A stretch of DNA of 63,050 nt. Source: Flavobacterium azizsancarii. GTDB taxonomy: Bacteria > Bacteroidota > Bacteroidia > Flavobacteriales > Flavobacteriaceae. The stretch lies in NCBI RefSeq assembly GCF_027980145.1, contig NZ_JAMZNK010000033.1:1-63050 (forward strand). Reading direction: 5' to 3'. A model generated the notes under the pieces. That model made no database searches. It saw only the letters and a list, made by a program, of their open reading frames with translations, and was not told the origin of the DNA. The translations under genes were made by a program, and so were the position numbers. This document shows positions 51,068-59,701 of this stretch, piece by piece; positions within the stretch are counted from its first letter, which is position 1; each line of letters begins with the position of its first letter.

Positions 51068-51457
51068 ATGAAATTATTGCATCAAGAGTTAACGGATGTC
51101 ATTATTAAAACTTTTTATGAAGTTTATAATGAATTAGGATATGGATTTTTAGAAAAGGTTTATTTAAATTCCCTGTACTTGGAATTAAAAAGTAAAGGTT
51201 TAAATGTTGAAGCTCAAAGAAAAATAGAAGTTTATTATAAAGGAATTGAAGTGGGAGAATATTATGCAGATTTAATTGTTGAAAATTCAGTTATTCTTGA
51301 ATTAAAAGTGGCTGATAGCATTGCTCCGGCATTCGAAAACCAAATTTTAAATTATTTAAGAGGAACAAATTGCGAGGTCGGTTTACTCCTGAATTTTGGA
51401 AAGAAACCGGAATTCAAACGGAAAGTTTTTGAAAATAACAGAAAAATTAGAAAGTAA
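51068..51457 (+). CDS. GxxExxY family protein
   Basis: The 129-residue protein has the family motif GFLEKVY (Gly-x-x-Glu-x-x-Tyr, residues about 27-33) and YYADLIVENSVILELKV near residue 70, a PD-(D/E)xK-like nuclease core. A GTG at 51041 is in frame, but ATG 51068 matches the family start (MKLLHQELTDVI). These genes occur as scattered single ORFs with associated repeats in Bacteroidota. Here, imperfect inverted repeats lie on both sides, and the gene interrupts the proB-argF interval of the arginine cluster. Its function is unknown; a role in arginine synthesis is unlikely. Confidence 0.9.
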   Translation: MKLLHQELTDVIIKTFYEVYNELGYGFLEKVYLNSLYLELKSKGLNVEAQRKIEVYYKGIEVGEYYADLIVENSVILELKVADSIAPAFENQILNYLRGTNCEVGLLLNFGKKPEFKRKVFENNRKIRK

Positions 51458-51471
51458 AAAAAGAAAAAATC

Positions 51472-51519
51472 AGTTTTTATCCGCGTCTTCGCTTTAGCGA
51501 ATCAGTTTAATCCGCGTCT
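51472..51519 (-). repeat. Right inverted repeat flanking the GxxExxY gene
   Basis: This is the inverted partner of 50964-51012: GTTTTTATCCGCGT, then TTCGCTTTAGCGAATC and ATCCGCGTC. Aligned as reverse complements, the pair shares ACGCGGAT, GATTCGCT...GCGAA and ACGCGGATAAAAAC. Confidence 0.8.
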
Positions 51520-51541
51520 AAATAACACAATACAAAAAGAC

Positions 51542-52489
51542 ATGAATTATATTTCAATACAAGATATCGACTCATTATCAAAATGGGTAAAAAGTGCGTT
51601 AAAAATCAAAAAGAACCCACTTAAAAATCAAGCCTTAGGTAAAAACAAAACCTTAGGAATGTTATTTTTCAATCCTAGTTTAAGAACGCGTTTGAGTACT
51701 CAAAAAGCGGCTATAAACTTAGGGATGAATGTTATGGTGATGAACTTCACCAATGAGGGATGGACATTAGAATTCGAAGACGGAGCCATTATGGACTCCG
51801 GCGCTTCAGAACACATCAAAGAAGCTGCAGAAGTAGTATCTCAATATTGTGATATTATTGCCATTCGTGCTTTTGCAGGTTTAGTAGACAAAGAAAAAGA
51901 CTATGCCGAAACGGTAATTTCAGGATTTCTGAAACATGCGACAGTGCCAATTGTAAACATGGAAAGTGCCGTTCGTCACCCAATGCAATCATTGGCAGAT
52001 GCGATTACAATGGAAGAGTACAAAACGAAACACAAGCCAAAAGTAGTGCTTTCTTGGGCACCACATCCAAAAGCGTTGCCTCAGGCAGTGGCAAATTCCT
52101 TTGTAGAAATGATGCAAATGCAAAAAGACATGGATTTTGTAATCACACATCCGGAAGGTTACGAACTAAGCCCGGAAATCACAAAAGATTGCAAAATCGA
52201 ATACGATCAAAATAAAGCGTTCGAAAATGCCGATTTCGTTTACGTAAAAAACTGGAGTAACTTCAACGATTACGGAAAAGTAACCAACATAGATCCAAAC
52301 TGGACAGTAACAGCCGAAAAAATGGCATTGACCAATAACGGAAAATTCATGCATTGTCTTCCTGTACGTCGTAACGTAATTGTAACTGATGAAGTTATTG
52401 ATAGTGAGAATTCAATCGTAATTCAGCAAGCGAATAACAGAACGTATTCAGCACAATTAGTTTTACAAAAGATTTTAAAGAAATTGTAA
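51542..52489 (+). CDS. argF': N-acetyl- or N-succinyl-ornithine carbamoyltransferase
   Basis: The 315-residue protein has the transcarbamylase phosphate-binding motif FNPSLRTRLSTQKA near residue 37 and NMESAVRHPMQSLADAITM near residue 139. The C-terminus has FMHCLPVRRNVIVTDEV with the HCLP motif. It belongs to the Bacteroidota lineage that acts on acyl-ornithine rather than free ornithine: N-succinyl in Bacteroides fragilis, N-acetyl in Xanthomonas. I cannot settle which one from sequence alone. It makes N-acyl-citrulline, which ArgE then deacylates. Confidence 0.92.
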   Translation: MNYISIQDIDSLSKWVKSALKIKKNPLKNQALGKNKTLGMLFFNPSLRTRLSTQKAAINLGMNVMVMNFTNEGWTLEFEDGAIMDSGASEHIKEAAEVVSQYCDIIAIRAFAGLVDKEKDYAETVISGFLKHATVPIVNMESAVRHPMQSLADAITMEEYKTKHKPKVVLSWAPHPKALPQAVANSFVEMMQMQKDMDFVITHPEGYELSPEITKDCKIEYDQNKAFENADFVYVKNWSNFNDYGKVTNIDPNWTVTAEKMALTNNGKFMHCLPVRRNVIVTDEVIDSENSIVIQQANNRTYSAQLVLQKILKKL

Positions 52490-52571
52490 TAAAGTCGCTA
52501 AGGTTCTGAGTTGCTAAGATGCTAAGTTTCTTAGAACCTCAGTACCTTAGAACCTTAGAACCTTAAGAAAA

Positions 52572-53345
52572 ATGGAAGTTACCGTAATAAAAATTGGTGG
52601 AAACATAATCGATAATCCAACCGAGTTAGAACAATTCTTAACTGATTTTTCTAAAATCGAAGGCTATAAAGTTTTAGTTCACGGAGGAGGAAAGTCAGCT
52701 ACAAAAATGGCTCAAAGTATTGGTTTGGTTCCTCAAATGATTGACGGACGCCGAATTACTGATGCTCCAATGCTGGATGTTGTGGTAATGATTTATGCCG
52801 GACAAATTAATAAACATATTGTGGCGCAATTGCAGGCAAAAAACAATAACGCAATTGGTTTTTCAGGAGCTGACGGAAATTTGATTCAATCGACAAAACG
52901 AAATCACCCAACGATCGATTACGGATTTGTAGGCGATGTAAAACAAGTCAATACAAGTTTACTAAAAACATTGCTTGAAGCAGGGATAATTCCTGTTTTC
53001 TGCGCCATTACACACGATAAAAACGGACAGTTATTAAATACAAATGCCGATACCATTGCAAGCGAACTATCCATTGCATTGTCTGAAGTTTTTGATGTTA
53101 CGCTAACATACTGTTTTGAAAAACAAGGAGTTTTGCAAGATTCAGAAGATGATAACTCTGTAATAACAGAAATCAATGAAGAACTTTATAATAAACTTAA
53201 AACCGAAAAAGTAATCCATTCCGGAATGATTCCCAAACTGGATAATTGCTTCAATAGTTTATCAAGAGGCGTTCAGAAAATCAAAATTGGGCATCACAAA
53301 ATGCTTCAAAATCCAGATATTCCGCACACAACGATTACGTTATAA
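52572..53345 (+). CDS. argB: N-acetylglutamate kinase
   Basis: ArgB phosphorylates N-acyl-glutamate. The 257-residue amino-acid-kinase-fold protein has IKIGGNIIDNP near residue 6, VHGGGKSATKMAQ near 37, GFSGADGNLIQ near 98 and NTNADTIASELSIAL near 156. It is preceded by a gap with CTTAGAACCT-type direct repeats. Confidence 0.95.
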   Translation: MEVTVIKIGGNIIDNPTELEQFLTDFSKIEGYKVLVHGGGKSATKMAQSIGLVPQMIDGRRITDAPMLDVVVMIYAGQINKHIVAQLQAKNNNAIGFSGADGNLIQSTKRNHPTIDYGFVGDVKQVNTSLLKTLLEAGIIPVFCAITHDKNGQLLNTNADTIASELSIALSEVFDVTLTYCFEKQGVLQDSEDDNSVITEINEELYNKLKTEKVIHSGMIPKLDNCFNSLSRGVQKIKIGHHKMLQNPDIPHTTITL

Positions 53346-53353
53346 AAAGAGAA

Positions 53354-53417
53354 TGCCAGAGATTAAAAGATTAAAATGATTTAGAAAAATCTGTAAAAAT
53401 TCTTTTAATCTGTGGCA
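53354..53417. repeat. Intergenic inverted repeat between argB and argE
   Basis: Arms of 17 bp (53354-53370 and 53401-53417; cores GATTAAAAGA and TCTTTTAATC, ending in TGCCA/TGGCA) differ at one position and are separated by 30 bp. A smaller palindrome (GCCTTACGCAAGGC) follows near 53428-53441. Confidence 0.7.
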
Positions 53418-53554
53418 AAAAAATAGCCTTACGCAAGGCATTTTAAATATTAATTTAAGAAATTTGCGCAAATTTAGATGGTCGCAAAATTGATCAAAAG
53501 AATCAATAAAAAACTTTGTGACTTTGAGCCTTCGTGGCAGAGAACCTACACACT

Positions 53555-54625
53555 ATGAAAAATATACAAACGCTTACAAAAGAAGCCATAGCATTATTAA
53601 AAAGCCTGATTGAAACCCCTTCATTTTCAAGTGAAGAAGACCAAACAGCACTTTTAATCGAAAATTGGTTCAATCAGAATGAAATTCCTTTTAAGAGGGA
53701 AAATAATAATGTGTGGGCTTTCAATAAATATTTCGACGAGAATAAACCAACACTTTTACTAAATTCACATCACGATACTGTAAAACCAAATCAGGCCTAT
53801 ACCAACGATCCTTTTAAAGCTATCGAAAAAGATGGCAAATTATTCGGATTAGGAAGCAATGACGCCGGAGGATGTCTGGTTTCTTTATTGGCAACCTTTG
53901 TTCACTTTTATGAGAATCAGAATTTATCACATAATCTTGTAATTGTAGCATCGGCAGAAGAAGAAAGCAGCGGTAAAAACGGTTTAAACAGCGTTTTAAA
54001 ACATTTGCCTGAACTAGATTGCGCAATTGTTGGCGAACCGACTTTAATGCAATTGGCTGTGGCGGAAAAGGGTTTATTGGTTCTTGACGTAAAAGTAAAA
54101 GGAACAGCAAGCCACGCTGCACACCAAAATGAGGACAATTCGCTTTATAAATCAATTCCGGTAATGGAATGGTTTAAAAACTATAAATACGATAAAATAT
54201 CAGATGTTTTAGGTCCTGTAAAAATGACCGTAACACAAATCAGCGCAGGAAAACAGCACAATGTTGTACCATCAGAATGTGATTTGGTAGTTGATATTCG
54301 TGTCAATGATTGTTATTCAAACACTGAAATCCTTGAAGTTGTAAAAGCCAATGTAAATGCCGAAGTAACGCCAAGGTCAATGCATTTAAACGCATCGTCT
54401 ATTCCGGTTGCCCACGGTTTAGTACAAGCGGGAATCGCTTTAGGAAGAACAACATATGGATCGCCAACACTTTCAGATCAATCTGTTTTGAGCTGTCAGT
54501 CATTAAAGCTAGGACCAGGCGAAACCTTGCGGTCACATTCAGCAGACGAATTTATTTTTATCAACGAAATCGAAGAAGGGGTCGACTTGTATATCAAAAT
54601 ACTAACAGATTTCTTTAAACTATAA
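53555..54625 (+). CDS. argE: N-acyl-citrulline/N-acyl-ornithine deacetylase (M20 family)
   Basis: The 356-residue M20 metallopeptidase-fold protein has NSHHDTVKP (metal-binding HxD) near residue 69, GSNDAGG near 100 and AEEESSGKNGL near 134 with the catalytic Glu. In this pathway it removes the acyl group from N-acyl-citrulline, before ArgG. The GTG at 53534 is in frame, but ATG 53555 gives the usual start. Confidence 0.93.
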   Translation: MKNIQTLTKEAIALLKSLIETPSFSSEEDQTALLIENWFNQNEIPFKRENNNVWAFNKYFDENKPTLLLNSHHDTVKPNQAYTNDPFKAIEKDGKLFGLGSNDAGGCLVSLLATFVHFYENQNLSHNLVIVASAEEESSGKNGLNSVLKHLPELDCAIVGEPTLMQLAVAEKGLLVLDVKVKGTASHAAHQNEDNSLYKSIPVMEWFKNYKYDKISDVLGPVKMTVTQISAGKQHNVVPSECDLVVDIRVNDCYSNTEILEVVKANVNAEVTPRSMHLNASSIPVAHGLVQAGIALGRTTYGSPTLSDQSVLSCQSLKLGPGETLRSHSADEFIFINEIEEGVDLYIKILTDFFKL

Positions 54626-54633
54626 TATTAATT

Positions 54634-54715
54634 AGGAGCTATTTCCCGCTATCCGTTCCAATCTTTTATTTTTTTAAAGAAAAAAATAAAAGGATTTCCA
54701 CTGCTATCGGGGCTA
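54634..54715 (+). repeat. Dispersed intergenic repeat, copy 3
   Basis: It begins AGGAGCTATTTCCCGCTATCCG and ends CCACTGCTATC.GGGCTA, as in copies 1 (22261) and 2 (30048). Its centre is a long hairpin made of ATCTTTTATTTTTTT and AAAAAAATAAAAGGAT-type arms. Confidence 0.78.
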
Positions 54716-54780
54716 GAAACACCATCAGTATAAACAATGACATTAGAATAAATTAGAAAATATGCACTTTATAAGATTTA

Positions 54781-54832
54781 ATAATCTAGGAAGTCTAAAA
54801 ATCTAAATAATCTAAGAAGTCTAAAAATCTAA
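54781..54832 (+). repeat. 26-bp tandem repeat before argH
   Basis: Two copies (54781-54806 and 54807-54832) differ at one base, of the form ATAATCTA.GAAGTCTAAA. The argH ATG follows at 54836, so the ribosome-binding region lies at the end of the second copy. Confidence 0.8.
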
Positions 54833-54835
54833 GTT

Positions 54836-56116
54836 ATGAAACTTTGGGAAAAAGGAATACCAACAGACAAACAAATCGAGCATTTTACAGTAGGAAACGA
54901 TCGTGAACTTGATTTGGTTCTCGCAAAATATGATGCTTTAGGTTCTATTGCACACGCTAAAATGCTTGGGCAAATTGGTTTATTGACTCAGGAGGAAACT
55001 ACTTCTTTAGTAGATGCTTTAAACGAAATCATAGCTGATATTGTGATTGGAAATTTCGAAATCGAAGACAGTTTCGAAGACGTACATTCCAAGATAGAAT
55101 ATTTATTAACTGTAAAATTGGGCGATGCAGGAAAGAAAATCCATACGGCGCGTTCTCGTAACGATCAGGTCCTGGTAGATGTTCACTTATATCTTAAAGA
55201 TGAATTAAAAGCTTTAAAAGAACAAGTAAAAACATTGTTTGATTTATTGATGGAATCTGCAGAGAAACATCAAAATGTTTTATTGCCGGGATATACGCAT
55301 TTGCAAATTGCCATGCCATCGTCATTCGGAATGTGGTTTTCTGCTTATGCCGAAAGTTTTATCGATGATGTAACGATGTTAAATGCAGCTTTAAAAATTG
55401 TAGATCAAAACCCATTAGGTTCAGCTGCAGGATACGGAAGCTCGTTCCCAATCAACAGAACTTTTACAACCCAGGAATTAGGATTTGAAACCTTAAAATT
55501 TAATGCAGTTGCAGCTCAAATGAGTCGCGGAAAAGCAGAAAAAACAGTCGCATTTGCAATGAGCAGTGTTGCAGCAACTTTGTCAAAATTTGCTATGGAT
55601 GTTTGTTTGTATATGAGTCAAAACTTTGATTTTATCAGTTTGCCGGCACATCTTACAACAGGATCCAGCATTATGCCGCACAAGAAAAATCCTGATGTAT
55701 TTGAATTAATCAGAGGAAAATGCAACAAGATTCAGGCGCTTCCTTACGAAATCACCTTAATCACGAATAATTTACCAAGTGGTTACCACAGAGATTTACA
55801 GCTTTTAAAAGAAGGTTTGTTTCCAGCGCTTCAAAACCTAAAGGCTTGTTTAGATATTGCAATTTTCTCCGTAAAAGACATTACAGTAAAAGATAATATT
55901 CTAAAAGATAAAAAATACAATTATCTGTTTACAGTAGATACACTAAACGAAATGGTAGTTGCCGGGATGCCGTTTAGAGACGCATATAAAGCCGTTGCAG
56001 AACAATTGGAAGCCGGAACATATCAATCTCCTAAAGAAACCAAACACACGCACGAAGGAAGTATCAATAATTTATGTTTAGATGCTATCAAAGATAAAAT
56101 GAAAGCAGCTTTTTAA
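54836..56116 (+). CDS. argH: Argininosuccinate lyase
   Basis: ArgH splits argininosuccinate into arginine and fumarate, the last step of the pathway. The 426-residue protein has the ARSRNDQVLVDVHL segment near residue 106, the PGYTHLQIAMPSSFG segment near 155 and the signature TTGSSIMPHKKNPDVFEL near residue 276. It is the last gene of the arginine cluster and is followed by a strong bidirectional terminator. Confidence 0.96.
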   Translation: MKLWEKGIPTDKQIEHFTVGNDRELDLVLAKYDALGSIAHAKMLGQIGLLTQEETTSLVDALNEIIADIVIGNFEIEDSFEDVHSKIEYLLTVKLGDAGKKIHTARSRNDQVLVDVHLYLKDELKALKEQVKTLFDLLMESAEKHQNVLLPGYTHLQIAMPSSFGMWFSAYAESFIDDVTMLNAALKIVDQNPLGSAAGYGSSFPINRTFTTQELGFETLKFNAVAAQMSRGKAEKTVAFAMSSVAATLSKFAMDVCLYMSQNFDFISLPAHLTTGSSIMPHKKNPDVFELIRGKCNKIQALPYEITLITNNLPSGYHRDLQLLKEGLFPALQNLKACLDIAIFSVKDITVKDNILKDKKYNYLFTVDTLNEMVVAGMPFRDAYKAVAEQLEAGTYQSPKETKHTHEGSINNLCLDAIKDKMKAAF

Positions 56117-56132
56117 AAGTATTTTCAACAAC

Positions 56133-56171
56133 AAAAAAGCCGATTTGTACTTGATACAAATCGGCTTTTTT
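56133..56171. terminator. Bidirectional terminator between argH and the pectate lyase gene
   Basis: Arms of 17 bp (AAAAAAGCCGATTTGTA and its complement) flank a 5-nt loop, with A/T runs on both sides, between convergent genes. Confidence 0.95.
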
Positions 56172-56188
56172 GTATAAATAAGTTTTAA

Positions 56189-57250
56189 TTAGCTTTTATT
56201 ATTGCAGGAACTGGATATTATACCTGCAGCACTTACCTGAAGTGTTGCCCCCGCGCCACAAGATGTATTGGCTACATATTCTTCTACTTTTCCAAGAGGA
56301 ATAGTGGTGTAGCTATAATCCGGTTTATTTACTGGTGTACCAAAATCCATTGGAGCTTTACGACAATTAGAGAATGCGATTCCAACAGTTCCACCATCTG
56401 TACTGATGTAGTCTCTAAACACTTTATCTACTTGTGCAAAATCAGTACCTTCAACATAACAAGTTGCATTTTTAACACCTCCGCCTAAACCAATAGCCAA
56501 AGAGCCAGATTCTGACGTGTTATAGTAGCAATTCAGAATATGAATTTCTGCATTTCGGGCACGAGGCATTCTTTGTTTGCAGCCGTCTGCCCAGTAACAA
56601 TTTTTAAAAGTGATGCTATAATGACCATCAGCCGGAAAATCATTTTTACCTGAGCCAATGAGATCACTAAATCTATGATCATCAGCTCCGCCTGAACCAC
56701 CGGATTTTGGTCCTTTTAAATACGTAAATTTACACCACGAAATTGTCACATTATCTGTTTTTCCCTTATTGTCATAATTCCCGTCCTGACCATCCTGAAA
56801 TTCACAATGATCTACCCAAAGATTCCTGCAATCTGCTGTCAAATTATCCTGTCCGTCAATATCATAAGCACCAGGGCCAATAAAAATTAAATTTCTTATA
56901 ATGACATTATCAGAACCCGACTTCAAGTATAAAATTCCTGCTCCCGGGTTCGATTGGTTTTCATTTACAAGCCTTGCGCCCGGTAATCCTATTATTGATT
57001 TATTAGTCACTATTTGTTGGATAGGTTTTCCGCCGGGAATTGTAATTGTTCCTGAAATTAAAATTACTTCTGGTGAATTTGATTTAATTTTTGCCAGCAA
57101 ATCATCGTAAGACGTCACTGTAACAGGAGTTGCAGTTCCTCCTCCGGTAGTTGCGGCACCAAAACCTTCCGGCGATTGCATACAATAGTTTTGAGCAAAA
57201 AGATTAGTTATGCTCAATAGCAGAAAGAGTAAAAAGAGATTTTTTTTCAT
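56189..57250 (-). CDS. Pectate lyase family 1 (PL1) protein
   Basis: The 353-residue protein has a signal peptide (cleaved after LFAQ) and a right-handed parallel beta-helix typical of PL1 lyases: NLWVDHCEF (the vWiDH region) near residue 146, ADDHRFSDLIG near 189, and QRMPRARNAEIHILNCYYN near 225. It cleaves pectate/polygalacturonate by beta-elimination. No sorting domain for T9SS is visible. It has its own TATTTTTG-type -7 element (57347-57354, minus strand) and a palindrome in the 5' leader. Confidence 0.9.
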   Translation of the reverse strand: MKKNLFLLFLLLSITNLFAQNYCMQSPEGFGAATTGGGTATPVTVTSYDDLLAKIKSNSPEVILISGTITIPGGKPIQQIVTNKSIIGLPGARLVNENQSNPGAGILYLKSGSDNVIIRNLIFIGPGAYDIDGQDNLTADCRNLWVDHCEFQDGQDGNYDNKGKTDNVTISWCKFTYLKGPKSGGSGGADDHRFSDLIGSGKNDFPADGHYSITFKNCYWADGCKQRMPRARNAEIHILNCYYNTSESGSLAIGLGGGVKNATCYVEGTDFAQVDKVFRDYISTDGGTVGIAFSNCRKAPMDFGTPVNKPDYSYTTIPLGKVEEYVANTSCGAGATLQVSAAGIISSSCNNKS

Positions 57251-57294
57251 TTTATAAGTTAGTTTTTGTGGTTTTTTTTATTTAGATAGTTAAA

Positions 57295-57308
57295 TGTAAT
57301 CGATTACA
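57295..57308. promoter_or_regulatory. LacI-type operator candidate before the pectate lyase gene
   Basis: TGTAATCGATTACA is a perfect 14-bp palindrome with the central CG typical of LacI-family sites. It lies 45 bp upstream of the start codon and downstream of the -7 element, where a bound repressor would block transcription. No LacI gene is in the window, so the regulator is unknown. Confidence 0.6.
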
Positions 57309-57475
57309 CGAATTTAGTTTAATAAAGTTTATAAACAATTGTTTTGCAAAAATATTACATTGACATTTGATTAAAGTAAAATGAAACAATGTTTTAGTAA
57401 GTATATTTTTACTCTTAAGGCCCTGTTCAAACAAAAAAAAGACTATTTTTGATTTGTACGTTTACAAATATAAAT

Positions 57476-58474
57476 ATGAATAAATTTGATGATCAGGCTA
57501 CTAAAGCGCTCTTGGAGAGAAATCTTATAACAGAAAATCAATATGAGGAAATAACGTCCTATCGCAATTTGAATATTTTCTCGCTAAATGCAGAATTGAA
57601 GTTGTTTCTTTATTTGTCCGTTTTATTATTTACTTCAGGAATTGGAGTTTTAATTTATAATAATATTGACAGTATTGGGCATATTGCAATTCTTTCACTA
57701 TTGTTAATTGTTATCGTAGTTTGCTTTTATTTCTGTTTTAAAAATTCAAAAGGATTTCAAAAACAGGAGACTGCATTCGAACATCCGGTTTTAGAATATC
57801 TGGTTTTAGCAGCTAATATTCTAACATGTGTTTTTATAGGCTATTTGCAGTTTCAATATGAAGCTTTCGGAACTCATTATGGTTTAGCGACATTAATTCC
57901 AACTGTCGTCAGTTTCTTCTGCGCTTATTATTTTGATAATAAAAGTGTTTTAGCGATTGCAATCACTGGTTTGGCAGCCTACGTAGGACTTTCGGTTACT
58001 CCTCAGGATTTACTAAATAACAGTCGTTTTTATTCAGGACAAAGTTTAGGTTATTCTGCAGTTATGTTAGGTGGATTATTGATTTTGTGGACCATTTATA
58101 GTTCAAAAATTCAGTTAAAAACACATTTTAAGATTATCTACCTCACATTTGCATTGCATATAATAAGTATTGCGTCAATCAATAATTTAATATATTATTA
58201 TTACGGTATTTGGATCGTTTTTGCATTCATTTTAGCTGGTTCTTCTTTCTACTTTTATAAAGTAAGTCATCAAATGAAGGCAATGTCATTGTATGTATTT
58301 ATGATCATTTACGCTTATATTGGTCTAAATATCTTTTTGTTCAGGCTTTGCGAAGCTGTCGATTTCTCTGATTTTTGGCAATTATTAATTTTAATTCTTC
58401 CTGTATATTTTATAGGTTCTATAATAATGTTTATAAAATTGATTAAAACCTTCAATAAAGAAATTGCAGCATGA
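57476..58474 (+). CDS. DUF2157 family membrane protein
   Basis: The 332-residue protein starts with a short cytoplasmic helical segment (MNKFDDQATKALLERNLIT...) followed by about nine or ten membrane helices. The pattern fits the DUF2157 family. The start at 57476 follows a TATTTTTG -7-like element (57444-57451); the frame continues upstream to 57449. It overlaps the next gene by 4 bp (ATGA), indicating translational coupling. Function unknown. Confidence 0.78.
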   Translation: MNKFDDQATKALLERNLITENQYEEITSYRNLNIFSLNAELKLFLYLSVLLFTSGIGVLIYNNIDSIGHIAILSLLLIVIVVCFYFCFKNSKGFQKQETAFEHPVLEYLVLAANILTCVFIGYLQFQYEAFGTHYGLATLIPTVVSFFCAYYFDNKSVLAIAITGLAAYVGLSVTPQDLLNNSRFYSGQSLGYSAVMLGGLLILWTIYSSKIQLKTHFKIIYLTFALHIISIASINNLIYYYYGIWIVFAFILAGSSFYFYKVSHQMKAMSLYVFMIIYAYIGLNIFLFRLCEAVDFSDFWQLLILILPVYFIGSIIMFIKLIKTFNKEIAA

Positions 58475-59640
58475 TAGTATACGATAAAAATTTATTAGAT
58501 AATTTGACTTTAGTCGAAGAAGCAAATTCATTAGAGGCAGCTGGATTTATCAGCAAGGAACAAAAAGTTTTTATAAAAAAAGAGTTGCCGGCTTTTAAGA
58601 GACAAAGTAATATTTTAGTTCGGATAGGATTTTTTCTCTTGGGAGCATTCTTGTACCTTTCAATATGTGGTGTAATTGCATTAATGGGATTTACTACTAA
58701 TGAACATTCTTTTTCTGAAATTTGCTGTTATCTTTTTGCTATTGTTGGCTTTGCAGGAGCGGAGTTTCTTGCCCAGCAAAAATACTACGAACATGGTTTA
58801 GACGATGCTTTTATTTTGGGAGCTCTTTTAAATGTAGGAGTTGCTATTGCTATAACTACAGAGGGCTATGAAATACAAGTTGCAATTTTTGTTGCCGTAG
58901 CTTCTTTTTTTATGTACAGAAGATATTTGCATTTATTGTCTTTATTGGTTTTCTGTTTGGCGGCGTCAGCAGTTTTATTTTACGGAATGTTTGAGCTGGG
59001 CAGCATCGGAGAAATGATTTTACCATTTGCAGCTATGTTAATCTCGGCAGGTTTTTACTTTTTTACTAAAAGAATACTTAACAATCTAAAAGAAAGTTAT
59101 TATTGCAAAGGTCTTTTATTAGCCAATACCTTCTGTTTGGTATTGTTTTATCTTTCTTGTAATTATTTGGTAGTAAGAGAACTTTCTATTGATTTTTTAG
59201 GAAGTGAAGTACGTCCTGGAGAAGATATTCCTTTTTCTTTTTTCTTTTATGCTTTTACCTTTATTGTTCCGGTTTTATATTTGATTCAGGCTTTAAAGAC
59301 AAAGGATAGAATCATGCTTTGGATTAGTTTTTTAGCCATAGGTTTTTCCATCTATACAATCCGATATTATTACTCTGTTTTACCAATAGAAGTAGCATTA
59401 ACCCTTGGCGGATTAGTTTTATTTGCGCTGGCTTACTTTTCGATTAGAAAACTAAAAGATAATGAAGCAGGATTGACATTTAAACCGGACAGAATTAATA
59501 ATTCTTATGCAATTTTAAATGCCGAAGCTTTAATTGTTGCCTCAGCATTTGGCATGAAGCCAGAAGCAAAAGCTCCAGATTCGCCTATGAATTATGGTGG
59601 TGGTGGATTTAGTGGAGGAGGTTCAGAAGGAACTTTTTAA
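58471..59640 (+). CDS. DUF4401-like multi-pass membrane protein with Gly-rich C-terminus
   Basis: The 389-residue product has a cytoplasmic N-terminal segment of the same kind as its neighbour (SLEAAGFISKEQKVF), about ten membrane helices and a Gly/Ser-rich tail (GGGGFSGGGSEGTF). DUF2157 and DUF4401 genes commonly occur in pairs, and both appear to be related membrane domains. The function of the pair is unknown. Confidence 0.72.
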   Translation: MIVYDKNLLDNLTLVEEANSLEAAGFISKEQKVFIKKELPAFKRQSNILVRIGFFLLGAFLYLSICGVIALMGFTTNEHSFSEICCYLFAIVGFAGAEFLAQQKYYEHGLDDAFILGALLNVGVAIAITTEGYEIQVAIFVAVASFFMYRRYLHLLSLLVFCLAASAVLFYGMFELGSIGEMILPFAAMLISAGFYFFTKRILNNLKESYYCKGLLLANTFCLVLFYLSCNYLVVRELSIDFLGSEVRPGEDIPFSFFFYAFTFIVPVLYLIQALKTKDRIMLWISFLAIGFSIYTIRYYYSVLPIEVALTLGGLVLFALAYFSIRKLKDNEAGLTFKPDRINNSYAILNAEALIVASAFGMKPEAKAPDSPMNYGGGGFSGGGSEGTF

Positions 59641-59650
59641 GGAAACAAAA

Positions 59651-59697
59651 TTTCTCACATATTTAATGATTTTAAAAACATTTGAATATGTGAGAAA
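59651..59697. terminator. Bidirectional terminator between the membrane protein and ytxJ
   Basis: Arms of 13 bp (TTTCTCACATATT and its exact complement) flank a 21-nt AT-rich loop in the convergent gap. The stem is rather weak. Confidence 0.6.
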
Positions 59698-59701
59698 AAT
59701 A

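Noticed and set aside
53820..54155. Antisense frame of 111 codons within argE
   Set aside because: It is the shadow of a well-supported M20 gene; the product is low-complexity and resembles nothing known.
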